Source of the DNA: Serpula lacrymans var. lacrymans S7.9
Lineage: Eukaryota; Basidiomycota; Agaricomycetes; Boletales; Serpulaceae
Direction of reading: 5' to 3'
NCBI RefSeq assembly: GCF_000218685.1
Contig: NW_006763295.1
Span: 1-64,000 of the forward strand
DNA length: 64,000 nucleotides
Part shown: positions 46,673 to 59,782 of the stretch, piece by piece
Position numbering within the stretch: position 1 is the stretch's first letter
Layout of the letters: every line of letters starts with the position of its first letter
Made by a program: the position numbers and the translations under genes
The notes under the pieces: model-generated
Told to the model about the DNA's origin: nothing
Database searches by the model: none
Seen by the model: the letters and a program-made list of their open reading frames with translations, nothing else

Positions 46673-47881
46673 TAAAGCAAAGTATGTTCAAGTGGTACTG
46701 GGATGGTTCTGCTGGTACGGAAGACCGTAGAGTCGCACATACCAAATCTAACTAGTTGAACCTTGGAATGGTCTATCTTCACGTAACAGTCTCCTTTTAT
46801 GTAGCCGGTACCGGGCATGTTCGTGACCGGACACCACACTTTCACGATCAATTCCAAGCTTTGCTGTATAGTGTCAATGGTCTCCACGATGAGCAAATAA
46901 TATTCCAACATTGAATATTGAATGTCGAATAGCATGTATATGTCAACGCCTTATTCTTGTTACAGCCTTCATCGAATAAAGTCTACATCTGGATCGCTTA
47001 AAGCTCGCGCTCTCTTGAAGCAGAATCAATGATAAACGATCGCTGACGAAGGCATGCTACAAGCTGGCACAGGACTTGGGCTCGAGAACAGGCAGATATA
47101 GTAGGCCCCAAGAGAACCCGAGTGACACAAGGGAGTATAGTCAAAAGAGTATGGACGACTTTGCCGCTCTTCTGCAAAACATGTTGAAGACATTTGTAGC
47201 CTGGTATTGGGACAGTGTCACTGGCACAAAAGAAATAGAATGCGTATTGCAGACTATGAGGGAAGCGACGATACTGTGGTCACTCCAAGAACATCAAACA
47301 GACTTGGGAGCTCTCCATCATAGACCTCAAAAAGATAGCACATAGACTTCGGCCTTGGTGTGATCTTGCGAATGTTACCTTCTTATCGTCCATAATTGCA
47401 ACAGGGGACTCTGGCTCAATTCTTCTTTTTGTTGAAGATTTTATGACATCCCAGTGAACCGAAGTCCTAACGGGAGTGACTGTGTCATCCGTGGACTCAA
47501 ACCCTCGAAGTATTCAAATCTTCCCATCACAAATCCTGGATGTAGTACAAACCTATATCAATATGTGTAAGTCAGTTTCGAAGGACATTTTGTGGGCTTA
47601 CGATTCGGTATAAGGGAATGGCAAAGTGGTTTTTCAGACATGGGAACAAGATTGGGGACAGCTTAGCTAATGAATCCAGAATAGGAAGGTAGTAATGGTG
47701 GACTGCACACAACTTGTATACGAAAAACATATATCTCTGATATCAAGGCACGACAGGTAACGAGTGCAATCACGTCAATATTCATTTCAATGTTTGCATA
47801 AATGTAGAAACATACACATTAACAAGTTCACATACAGCATAACTACGTAACCTTTGAGCGCGTCATAGACATTCCACCTTT
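46673..47881. other. Gene-poor interval between thiolase and alcohol oxidase
   Basis: This 1.2-kb stretch holds the thiolase promoter and the alcohol-oxidase 3' region. An 89-codon plus-strand frame at 47076-47345 lacks family similarity or splice partners, so I do not call it. No repeats were seen. Confidence 0.4.
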
Positions 47882-50603
47882 TCAAACACCCTTAATCCCC
47901 AGGTCCTCGGCGATGAGCATAGCAGCCTTTTCTCCAATTACTACCGCAGTGGAATAGGTATTCTGCACACGAATACAAATTCAGAGCAGCCCAAAACGAA
48001 GTGATTAGAGTGAGATGGGTTAGATGCGACCTACCGAAGCGATATTAGATGGAACGATTGATAGATCTAGTGGGAGACATAAGTGGCGTATAACAGGAGA
48101 ACATGCGATTGTGAGGCTTTACCTACTACCTTCAGTCTTTCTACACCATACACATTGAGCCGAGGATCGACTACCCCTCCATTTTCCCGTGGTTTCATCG
48201 CACATGTACCCAGCTAATGAATAAAACATCATGTCACAGCCTCGAAGCATCAAACAAATACTACTTACGGAATGACGTGCACTCCCAGCCATCTGGCGAT
48301 GGAACATCTCAATAGCCTTGTCATCCTCTGGAGTGTATACAATATCGGGAGCATCGATTGGAACAGGTCCCTCAACCTCCTTACATGCTGCTGCGCTTCC
48401 TTCCGGAAATACAGGCTGTCGAGGCTGGTATTCCCCACGATAAAGAGGGATCCGCCGTACTATCTCACGCACTTTCTTGTAAGCGAGGCGGAATGCTGCG
48501 ATGTCGCGCGGGCTGTGCCACACAATATCGTATGAGATTGGAAAACGGGAATAACACGATAAAAACTCACTCTTCTAGGAAACCAGAGTGAAATTCGGGT
48601 GGCGCATTGGGGTCTTGTCCAGAGCCGATGTGAACGCGGCCAATAGAAGAGGGATAGCACTGAGCACACACTTAAGCTGAAAAAGAAATAGAGAGGGGTA
48701 GGGTAGTCCTTACGATATAATAGCATGCTCCTATATACTCGCGCTTTGGTATGTCACTATGGTCCCCGATGAATCTACACCCAAATTAACATAAAATGAG
48801 ATGTCCTCATTCCTTTTTCATAATGGGAAAGGCATCAAAACGTTGCAAAGACTCACCCGGAGCAAGGAACTATGAGGACAGCTGGCTTATCTGGCTTATC
48901 CTCGAAATTCGCTTTCCATCGGGCTTCAAACCCAGGGCCGAGCTCTTTCAGCTCTGCCGCATTAGGTCGGAGTTTTATAGCTATATCATATCCACTAAAA
49001 TAAAACAAGAATTTTGATTTCAAGTGAAGCCATTAATCATGTATAAACAAACTTGTGAGCAAGAATCCCATTACCCTTGCTTTTCCATTGAGCTACGTGT
49101 TCTCGGCCACCATCAGTCATAAAGCAATTGGTGGGTTAAAAACGGGGATAACTCACTTGTGATGGAATCTTCATCGCCGCGATATATCAAGTCTAGAGTT
49201 TGAGCGTCATTCCCTGCGAGGAACACAGGGAACGTAACAGGGTGATCTGTGGGTTCATTTTCATACGTGAGACGAGACCGAATACTAAAGTTTATTTTCT
49301 AGCAGCTCGTTACAGTTCACACACCTTGATAGTTCTCACCCACACAAGGGAGATTCACAATTTGCTCTACGCCGTGCTTATATAAGACTTCCTTGGCACC
49401 TATTCCAGATCTCTCGAGAATCGCCGGAGAGCCAAATGCACCACCAGAAACAACGACGAGACGAGAAGCTCGTGCAAGGTGAGTCATTTGGTCACCATCT
49501 GGATTTGTGATAAGATCATCAGTGTACTCCACTCCCACTGCACGGCCGTTCCTTATTCGTCGATTTTCAACGCAATGATATGTAACAGGTAAAATGAGAT
49601 TCTTACTCTATAACCACTCGTTTTACCACTTTCCCTGCGAGAACATGCATATTCTTGTTGCCTTCTTGGTTGTAAATGTAGCAGTGTGCTGTATCGGAAC
49701 GCTTTCCTGTTTCTCCATCGATCCATCTAGGCCATTGTTATTCAATATTCTTTTTCATTTATTTTTACACTGCAAACTCACTTCGCCCATCTCTGTTCAG
49801 TCCATTTGGGTTAGATCTAGCTCATGTGTGAAAAATTCATCGAAAAACTTGCACTGTATGCATTACAAGTCGACAAGTCGTTGCTGTCTTCTGCCGCAAC
49901 ACGTCCTTTGTCGTATCCGAGAGCGGCTTCGAGGCATTGTTTTCCAACATTGGTGAAGAGGCCCCCATAAGAGACTTTCAACGGTCCCGAATATCCGTGA
50001 GTTGGTTCGCCAGGTTTAACTTGATAAGTCTCGGACTGTGGGACGTTGAAGAGTAAAGGGCTGGCTCAAATAGATCCTTTTCTAGTATAACGGACCTTTT
50101 TCATTAAAGGAATTAGATCCTTGGAACTCCACCCGGGATTGTGATGATTCTTTTCCCATTCATCATAGTCCGACACAGAAGCTCGAGTGTACATCATAAC
50201 TGTCGGAAGGATTAGTGGAATTTCACCACGCATAGAATGAACACACAGTTAACATTGGAACCACCCCCGACACATCGTCCACAGTGTATGCCGAGCGCGC
50301 GTCCGTCGAGATAAGGAGAGGGTTCAGCCTTGTGAAACCACGTCGTCTCACTATTGGTCTGCGTCTTTATGTTCGACAGGTAACGAGCTGGTTGCGTATG
50401 TTTATCAACATCTTTGGTATGTGGGCCAGCCTCTAAGATCAGGATCCTTAGGTTCGGGTCTGCGGCAGCAAGACGACCAGCAACTATACAAGCCGTGGTT
50501 CCACCTATATGAAAAACACATTATATCCGAGTCTGAGCCCTTCAAGATGGAGCATACCTCCGGCAAAAATAATATCGTATTCATTATGTGACTGAGGAGA
50601 CAT
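47882..50603 (-). CDS. Alcohol oxidase, GMC flavoprotein family
   Basis: Sixteen exons can be joined in frame to 604 aa. The family oxidises primary alcohols (methanol in yeasts, broader in wood decayers) to aldehydes with O2, giving H2O2; FAD is bound near the N-terminus. Motifs: the dinucleotide fold YDIIFAGGGTTACIVAGRLA with LRILILEAG, the GMC signature GRCVGGGSNVNFMMYTRAS, SGGAFGSPAILERSGIG (GMC signature 2), DLPC-like LPCVGENYQDH, LRPNAAELKELGPGFEARW, YIGACYYI, catalytic His in GSARHSLGTCAM, VVDPRLNVYGVERLKVVDL, and Asn in SNIASNTYSTA. Exon 5 (49792-49782) is only 11 nt and the preceding intron (49852-49793) has a GC donor. The C-terminus (LGIKGV) has no clear peroxisomal signal. A decayed paralogue lies 9 kb away. 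Confidence 0.92.
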
Positions 50604-51321
50604 GATAGCGGATTCTTTAGAAATTCAAGAACTGAAGAGATACCGCATACTGGCTGCTCACCTTGCTAATTATATGGCATGGGAGACCAACACGACGGCA
50701 GCGACAAGGTCCTGTGAAGCCGGTGTACGAATGACGTCCCGATTTATATAGGAAACATACCGTTTATGGGGTATCTCGTCCATCTGGTACGCAATTTTTG
50801 GCGTTTAGCGCTGTAATGAATATTGCAAGGTACCAGTTCAATATGTATAGTAGGCGTTGGTCGTGATAAAAAACAAATCTCCAAGAATGTTCGGCGGGGT
50901 GGCTGATTCAGAGTGATGCCATGGTCGCGGTTTATAAAAGTGGGTTACTGCAGTTATTGATTACATGCTACTCGATGACACAATTTTATACTTATTTATT
51001 GCTAGTTGAGGAGGGAACACATTTGACGATGCAGTCTCGGAATGCATGGCGCAGATAGGAGAAAATACTAACATACCTCACTCCTCCCGGTCTGCCTGAC
51101 CCACTAAACCAGGGAGACACAAAGACATCAAAAGAGCCCGTCAGAAAGGCGTTCAAAGTTATATATATAATGTGTATAAGTACAATTATGGTATGGAATA
51201 CTTCAAGATGAGGCTAGATATCCAGGGCACAAGTACGTTACAGGATGGACAAAATCGTCAACGCAAGAATTCATGGACTGTCAGGTAGATAAACAACACT
51301 GCTGCCTTAAAGCCAAGATGT
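50604..51321. promoter_or_regulatory. Upstream region of alcohol oxidase
   Basis: The 718 bp between the alcohol-oxidase start and the stop of the dioxygenase gene should contain the alcohol-oxidase promoter. A TATA-like site is listed separately. No coding segment is supported. Confidence 0.45.
50742..50750 (-). promoter_or_regulatory. Putative TATA box of alcohol oxidase
   Basis: On the gene's strand the sequence reads TATATAAAT, a strong match to the TATA consensus, about 140 bp before the ATG. That suits a highly inducible metabolic gene. Assignment is by sequence and position only. Confidence 0.4.
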
Positions 51322-54300
51322 TCAGGAATCGTACTGAAACAACCACATGATCAGAGAAAGTATAGCATGAAACCATTTAAGATACTTACGACGAGGTGCA
51401 TCGAAACAGGCCAATCAGACAACGTGCCATCGGGTTTGGGATATACGTTCAGTGGCGTATGCGTGAAATTCGGCGTTCTTGTGCTCTGGTTCAGCACTCC
51501 AGCGTCTCCCGTTGCCCTGCGAATGTTCTTCAACTTGAAGACAACCCTCAGGACCTCTGCGACAGCCCTCTCTGCTTGCGAAACACCTGCACATTGATGG
51601 AATCCAGAACCATTCATGTTATATGACGCAGCAGGCCGTGTAGGGTCAACTTTATCGGGGTTCGGGAAGTTCACCGGCTAGGTAGGTAAGCAAGAGACTA
51701 AGCAGATCATCGAAAAATAAAGTAAAACCACTTACATTTATGTATGCATTTCGGAAGCTAGCGAAGATACGATCTCCTGACTTAATATTGAGAGTATGCT
51801 TGTCGTCAATAGGGACCTCAGCGTCGGCTGCCGCAATTCGGTAGAGACCAGTAAACTGTGGACATGAGTATCATTGAGCCTCCAAAACATGCCAAAGGTA
51901 CATGAAAACATACTTGTGGATTAAAACCTGCACCAAATTCTCATTAACACAAGTTATAATAACATCGAAGGATTGAGTGCTTACGCATTGCCTCCCGGAC
52001 ATAACCTTGCAGCAAGTTGTCACTGGTCGCATCGGTCTTCTGCACAAGGGCAATGATCTGAGCACGCTCCTTTGCCCGTTCTTCGTCGAGGTAGAAATCA
52101 ACTACGTTGATTGCAGCTGCCACGTAACTCGTCGATAAGTGCTGCTCATGGGTGAACGAGTATTGAATTACCATGTGCCAGATTCACGGAAGATCCAACA
52201 GCAAGACCAACGACCATTGCAACCAACTCATTCAAGGGACGTCCAGATTGGCCCAAACGAGAAAGGAAATCGTAATAAGGCTTGTCGGTTGGGGCCCATA
52301 CCAGGTTTTTAATCCTGCCAAGTACACCAACCACGAATAGCTGTAATACGGACATGAGAAGGATTCCGTCTGTGCTAAAGTTGACTACTTGCCTTGCCGG
52401 GAGCAGTCCCTGGTGCAACGTCTAAAAGACTTTTCAGGACTATCTCTTGAATAGTAGTACCAGCATCGATAGTCCTCAGTCGGAGAGACCAAAGGTGTTC
52501 CTGGTCATCAAGCGCGACAAACGAATACCTGTGAAAAATAGTTTAGAAGCCAAAAGTAATCATGTCGTAAGAGAATTCCTACGTGAACTGTCACAAGCAA
52601 GGTTAATAATCAATTAAACAAGGACAAACAGTGTAACCTACCAGTGTAGCAAGAAGATCAAAAACTTCCTGAACTGTATACTGTCCTTTTGGATTCTCTT
52701 TCGTCTTGAGGGAAATCCCGCACTATACGCTTGTTTAGTGCCTGGACAAAGATGAGTAGTATCCGACAAACCAATGTATCTGCCGCCCAGTGTACCCCGA
52801 CGGTCTTGATAACATTCACGATATCCACGTAATTTCCAGGGATGTAGTCAGAGTCATACCTAAATGGTTTGAGAAAAAGTCTGGGAGCATTTAAGATAAC
52901 GGAGCTCACTTCCACGACTGTTTGTTAACTTCCGCCGCTGTCGTTTCGTTCCACCACTTGACATATTTGGTGACCGCGTCTTTGTCAGGGAATAGGCTGT
53001 GTAGAGCCTGTCATATTTGTTGTGGTCAATTTCATATTCGATTTGAAACTATAATAAAAGGAACAAACCAAAGCACGATCCTTATCATGTCTGTATCACC
53101 TAAGTCAGCAGTCAATCTTGCAATCAAGGTCAGCACTGACTGAGTACGGTCATCGATCGCTAACATGAATCCGTAGCCTTGACCCAGGCCTGACATGTCA
53201 TATCCAGACTTGAAACGCGTAGGGTCTTTAAAGACATAGTTGATAGCCTCAAACGTGTCGATATACTTTGGAATCACAGCAGGAATAGGGCGATCGAATT
53301 TGTATTGCGATGCGATTCCTTGCCTCGTAAGACTGGACTTCATCTTCTCTGGAGTGAAGAATGGGAATATGCCTGCAGAGCAAAAGTTGTTTGTGTGGGA
53401 GTACAGATCAAATATCTTCAATACACTAACCATACACATTGTCGTTTGGATAGTAAGCAGGGAAGTGTCGCATCAAGAGTTTGGGCACTAACGACTATTT
53501 CAGTACAAAAGCTATGGTTGAAGAGAGATAAAACTTACAGGCACCACCCCAACCCCCATTGTTAGGATCACGCTGACAGTCTTGGAAGCCCCATGAAGTC
53601 ATTGCGAGGGGTGTGTAGTCTGTAGTATAGAACCTATCTCCTCGAATCAAGGCGATAGCATCACTCAAAACAGCCCTCGTCATCTGTTGATGGAGAAACA
53701 ATGTTAAACCTCTTCGTATTTTTCAACTATCAATGACACTCACTGTATAACCACACGAAAACCTTAAGCCATCACTGAGAGGCATATGTTGCTCGCATTG
53801 CAAGCCAGTCTGATAATGACGTCAGTACATCATGAATTTTGAAACGATTTGCACACTGACATAGAGTTCAAGGTTGTCGATATGTTGGTAAAGCCGACGG
53901 GCAGCATTCTACAGTGATAGTTGAATTATGCACAAAAACATACAAGAGGATACGCACGGCAATCACGGGATCTGGGTTCCATTCCTCGAAGCTTTCAAAC
54001 TCTGAAAATAATACGGTTCAGATATTTCTTCGTTAAAATGATACTGACAGCATCCTTACCCTTAAGGCCCAACCATTTCCTAAATTCGTTCATCTGGAAG
54101 TACAAAGTCAGTGATAAACCTTCTGATAACATGCAATGGATGCAAGGGAGAGGACATACCGTGCACACTCCCCACTGTCGTCCTTGCTGGATCCCAAGAA
54201 TTTCGATATATTTCAGGGCTGCAGGGCACCCCCTAGCACGGTATTGGCCAGCTGGTGCCTCTGTTGCATCATGGAATATCTGCGCTAATTGGTCATCGGG

Positions 54301-56191
54301 GAATTTCCCATCTTTACCACGGCTCATTCTGTTTCCGAAGTCAATAATGTGAAGTGATATCTGTGGGAGAAAATGACATACCCTCCAAAAACACGCTCCT
54401 TTGGCGGCGTCGCTAATGCTCCTTGAATGACTCCTCCTAAACCTCTCACAAAATCTTGCCATGTTACCTAATAAATCGTGTGCGCACATTCGTCAGGTCA
54501 AAAAATATGGATTACGAAATCAGTCTGACCTGCTCCAGAGTTCTACCGCCAAAGGACTGTGCAAGGAAATCATTCGTCCATTTTTCATCTGCAGCAGAGA
54601 GGGTCGTGTGCCACTGAATGATACGTGAGTTGAAACGTGCAGCATACGAGACAAATAAATGACTGACGCGATAAAGTAAATTGAACTCCACGCTAACATG
54701 ATTACCTTGGCCACGAGTAACTTCACCACTCGACGTCTTGATAGGCTTGATACGATAAATATCAGTACATGTGATATCGTTGTAAAAATAAAAAATAAAA
54801 AAATGATAAATGAAAATAATGAAAACTACGTACATCAAAGGCATTCATATTCCAGGCATTGCCTTCTGAAAGACCTAGGAAACCAGACACGTAGTCGCCC
54901 ACTGAAAGGACATTAAAATACTGATATCTCAAAAATGGCAAGTACTCACTGATCATCGCCATGAAGTGTCCACAGCTAGTGCGCAAAATCAGCATCGGAG
55001 AAGTTGAAAAAATAAAATAAAATCCCTTACTTAACAAGGCGAGCTGTCTGGAAGATTTCCTCATCCTGTTGAAGAACGTCAGTTGGATTATCACTCCAAC
55101 GTTTCCTCTCATTGAGTTTGAAGAGCGTCTCCGCGATATGATTGTGGTTTCTGCTGAACAGAACTAATAGAGCACTAGCTGGGGGTGGGAGAAATAGCAG
55201 TCGTTCTTCTGCAAATGTATCTGGCCATAAAAGACCACGTCCAGCATCCTTGTTACGAACACTATCTTGAATAGCTTGGTCTAGTGAAAGGTCAACATAT
55301 GAGAGAAAAGACTAGAGGCATCACATACTATCACCATACAAAGGACTGAGGTCGAGGTAAGAATCCGCATCGTTCATGTTCATATCATTTCGACGAGTCC
55401 TGAACAGTGAATGGGTGACAAGAGAAGCGAAGGCAAAAGTCAGACCAGAATTTCCTCCTAAATGATCCACACGCTGAAAATCAAAGGATACCGAAATCAG
55501 CTTCAAAAGTAGGACAGTCACACCTTGAACACTCACGTCTCTTGCTCTTAGCAAGGTTTCGTATATCAGCTCTGGGTCTGGAAGAGCACTTGGGTGAATA
55601 CTTTTCTTTGGCTGAACGCTCCGCGCGTATGGAACACCGGATTTGCCCACATTAGCATCGTGAACGTTGTTGAGACTTCCGTCAGCTTGACGATATGCGA
55701 ATTCATTGCCCACAAAAGTAGCTATGGGATGCGGAATCGTATTGTAGAGAAGGCCAACAGCCGTATTTGCCAAGTCTGTTCCTATCTTGGTACCTGCTGG
55801 AATCTTGGATAGGACATCTAGGCCGTCTTGGAACTGCAAACTGGTGAGGTTGGGTTCACCAATTGTAGAAGACTGAGCTTACGGCACCCAAACGATCGTT
55901 CTCTGCTGAACTATTGACAACTTTGTCGGTGAAGGCAACCTAAAAAAGGGTTGTCAATATAGCTCAAGCCATTAGCGCAATCTAGAAACATACAAGCTTA
56001 GCTGGGCTTGCTAGGTGGAGGTCCTCGCTCTTCTTGACGAAGGTCAAGACCTTACTAGCGGTGCTGACGATGGCAGATTGCTGGTGCGTGTCCGAAAAGC
56101 TAGCGCCACCATTAACTTGCCAGTCATAATAACCATCAGGTGCAACAGGTGGGTCCTGACGGGCACGACTAAGATCCCAAATGCGAGACAT
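51322..56191 (-). CDS. Psi-producing oxygenase (Ppo): fatty-acid dioxygenase-P450 fusion
   Basis: Thirty exons join in frame into about 1,080 aa, the usual Ppo length. These enzymes oxygenate linoleate in an N-terminal heme peroxidase domain and rearrange or cleave the hydroperoxide in a C-terminal P450 domain, making oxylipin signals. The N-terminal domain has the distal His in FASLVTHSLFRT and, spliced from two exons (cut at 54667/54614), VEFNLLYRWHTTLSAADE with the YRWH Tyr and proximal His. NHNHIAETLF and GMSRGKDGKFPDDQLAQIF follow. The linker has MPLSDGLRFSCGYTMTRAV and WGFQDCQRDPNNGG. The P450 part has VHWAADTLCGISLKTKENP, GLAVGSSVNLAHAAINVVD, and the heme site NGSGFHQCAGVSQAERA. The heme-ligand Cys is retained, so the P450 half is probably active. 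Oddities: a GC-donor intron (52392-52341) and a 5-nt exon (52587-52583). The last exon has three codons (YDS). Confidence 0.92.
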
Positions 56192-59100
56192 AATTCCAGT
56201 GATGTAAAGAGGTAGGGAGTGGGTTGGGTTATGGCAACTAAATAGTGTTCCATCTTATACCTGGCCGCGTGACGAGATAACGTTAGATCATAAGGAGTGC
56301 GGAAGTTCCGCTGAACTGGTGGAAATTCATTTCGGTGCAGCTGGCACCGCATCAGGAGAACTAACTTGGACCGACAAGAAGCTGAGGTTGATGGAAGTGA
56401 AGTGATCACTAGAACTCGAAGAACGTCTTCAGTTAAAACCCTGATCGGATAATAAGGCCTAATACCAAGTTTGTAAGGTCGGTGATGTGACGTGTGCACA
56501 TGTTAAGAATATGAGATGGGCCTTCGTGCCGACTACTGTTATGTCTGTTCCTATCACGAACAGCGACAGAGTGCCAGTGAGCAGAAGTGCTATTACGTCT
56601 GACTATAAACTGACTACAAGGTAGTGAGTGACTCGCTGTGCCATTGAGAGATAGAGCTTCAAAGCTTGAACATTTGTACGCGTACTCACTACACTATGTA
56701 TATGTTTATGCCAGCTGGGACACCGCGGTGTAGGGTCAATGGGTATGGTTAGTAGCACTTCTGTGGATCATGATTTCTACTACACTCTTCCCTCCGTCAT
56801 CCACCAATTGACATGACTTTTGCTTATGTTACAGTTGCACCTCTCCCCAGAATTTGCATCGCAAATTGCAGTCAGAACGAAGGGCCGAGAAAACTGCAAC
56901 CGAAGAAATTGGACTCGACGAATTTGTATAAACACAAGAGAAAGGCGGTGAGCAAAGGTCACCTTGCTCTAAGTTTTTCTTCGGCACTTACTACAAGTAT
57001 TCACCCATCATGACTCCATTGTCCCACGAAGACTCCTCGTCCAGTAGACCCTAAGAATAAAGGACGCCTAATATCTGATATGATACACGTACATTCAACC
57101 AAATATGACACAGACCATGCCCAATTGTAAGCTGTTCGTTTCCGAAGCTCCATGACAGGGAATCCGAATGCTGGCAGGTTCCTGTGGCTAAAGTCATGGG
57201 TAGTGAGTTATGTCAGGATGAGTCCGTGCCATCGGAGTAACATGCTCAGTGTTTTTCCGGACACAGCCGCTGCACCACCTAAGTACTCCAAGTTGCTTAT
57301 GCATTATGCGCGGTTCGTTTGTTGTCGGGCCATCTGTCTACGAACAGCCGTTGAAGTTCGCATTAGCTGCAATTGCATAATCAAACGACACAACACCGAC
57401 GGTCCTCGCTGTGATAGGGCATTACCGTAACGATTGGGACGCTACTAGTAATGGCCGGTCTCTTTACGGACTGATCCTTCGACATCGGTCGCCGTGTTAA
57501 ACCTGAAAGTGTTGATTTTACTGTCAAAAAAACCAGGTGGGTTTCCTAGTAAGTGGAGATAGGCTCATATTTTTTGATTCGTTCCCTAAAATGTCTGGAG
57601 TGGAAACTGCTGTCAAACTTGATTTTTCTGGAAATATCGTGTATATGTTGCATGTTATGGTTGGTAAGTGGCGCTTGTTTATCTTGGCACAGAATATGTG
57701 GCAATCTTTGAACCTGGTACCTAGATTTGCTTTTCCATGTCTTTACACAGTACCTACACGGCCTTTTGGGTCGACATTTCAATTGACTGCCCTTTTATCT
57801 ATCCCTCTATCAAATGCCGTGTCCGTGAGACGGAGAGCTCATTTTTATCACCCAGATTCTGACCGGAGATGGGTACTAGTATCCAATTCAGGCGACGAAG
57901 GGTCACGCGAGACCAGTTAATATGTCCAGATTACTTCTTTTGACATTCGTCATAGAACCTGCAATTGCGCCCACCCGTCACATCACTCTAGTAGTTCATT
58001 CCATAGCGCCGCTCACACCCCATGAATCCTCAATTTCTAGGGACGATCTTCTCTCCATCATCAGAGTCGAGTACTTATGTATTCTACGACATCATTTCTG
58101 ATTATCATTGTTGGATTTTGATGCTGGCCTACTGCATCGACATTGGTGTGCCATGCTGATTGCAATGCACGGCCGGGCCACTGCAAAAGCCGACTGCAAA
58201 TGGAATGAACCGACCACAAATCGATGGTAAGTGTTGATTACTATGTCGTCCTAATATCTGAGAGGGTCTCTCCAACAACAGTTGAACTGCCCATCTGAAT
58301 GAATCAGGGGGTTAATCCCCCGAGCCGGTCTATGTACTATGGAATCCGCAGGACTGGACCAGAGACGGGGTATCTATCCTTCTGGCTGTAAAATCTTCAA
58401 GATGAATTCTGGCGCTACATACAGTCGTCACCAGACTTGGTTTGTACTTGATATGGTAGATTCCTTGTTATTGTTAACATTCTAAGAAGTAAGAAGCCGA
58501 GAAGTACTTAGTTCCATGGTGGCGCTCATATAAATTCGCCATGAGTTTGATTATTATTAGCAGGTGCGTGGGTGCGCAGGCACGGAGGTAATAACCATCA
58601 CAATCTTGTTGGGGTTAATTTCAAAGTATCCCGTCGCATCTGTTTTCGAATCCAAGAGCCCGGCTCTTTTGATCCCTGGTCCAAGATAGCTGGTGTGGGC
58701 TATTATAGAGAGAAAAAAAGTGAAAAAGGAAAGTCAACATTTGTAACTGACCTTTCCATGATAGCTCCTTTGCCGTGGCTCTTCTACTGCACCGTACATC
58801 GGAGTCTTGGAGTAAGAAGATGGTGCGAGTCTAGCCTGGGTAAACTCAAGAAAACATCACAACTCTCAACTACGCGACGAGGTCGACCGTATATCCTACG
58901 CTCGCTGCACGATTGTCTCAATAGATGGAAGTGAGTCATCGTCGCCTCATTGAATAAGATAACCTTACTCCATTACGACTCGTTTTACCCGCAATCTGTG
59001 GGTGGTTGTATCAGTGTCGAGTTATCGTTTATCTACGTTGGCCCATGAAAAGTTTAGCTTACTTTCATGTTGCTCAAGCCTACATTGACAATCGGTGAAC

Positions 59101-59782
59101 ACCAACTTATTACGTCGGTAGTCTTCGACTTGGTACGTGTACGTCTCCGTTACAAAAGCCATTGTCATGGAACAAGAATCGACAAGTTCACCGTACGCAA
59201 GACTGGGCTCAAGACTTTGGAGTCAGAATATATGCCATAACTGCAGAAGTTGATGTATCAACAATCTTTCAGAGCGCAGGCCAGAAGAAGACCATTTTAC
59301 TGTTCATGCCAATGTGGAGCCGCATCTCTGGAATTTGAATCAGTATCTTCAAAGAGGGGGTCGGCGGTGGAAAAGTCGTCCCGCGATCATGATAAGTAAG
59401 GCGATAAGCCACAATTGTTTACGCACCGACCTTCTTCAGTCAACTCGGTTCGGCGAAAGTTATTTCAGTATCCGAACAAGAACCGAACCTACTTATGTCA
59501 TAGATATGGTATCTTGACATCTTTGTCAATTCGGTTACCTCGAAGTGGAAACATAAAAGGCCATGTCATAATGCCAACTTCCATTTGCACGTCGATTCTT
59601 GATCGCATAGGTACCAAGAATGCCATCCATAAAGCCGTGTCAGAACCAACACCCAGCGTATCCACTGTAAACGGCTAGTAGAGTATATCCAATGTCGTAC
59701 GCCTTTGCTTCGATCTTAAACAGGATGAGCGACCTAAGCCAGCTTGACGAGAAGCCTCTACGTGCCAGGTCGTGCATCCCCC
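56192..59782. other. Gene-poor 3.6-kb interval upstream of Ppo
   Basis: This interval holds the Ppo promoter and little else I can support. Plus-strand frames at 57537-57920 (127 codons) and 58572-58934 (120 codons) show no family similarity and no convincing splice partners, so they are not called. No terminal inverted repeats, long tandem repeats or transposase fragments were recognised. Confidence 0.4.

Noticed and set aside
47076..47345. 89-codon plus-strand frame between thiolase and alcohol oxidase
   Set aside because: No homology, no splice partners and no coding-like conservation visible; likely chance.
53921..54352. 143-codon plus-strand frame including a tRNA-like GGGTTCCATTCC
   Set aside because: It is antisense to well-supported Ppo exons, and no cloverleaf can be formed around the putative T-arm.
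57537..57920. 127-codon plus-strand frame upstream of Ppo
   Set aside because: An equally long frame overlaps on the other strand, and no recognisable motif or intron-exon structure supports it.
58572..58934. 120-codon plus-strand frame
   Set aside because: Basic, low-information sequence without similarity or flanking exons; not enough support to call a gene.
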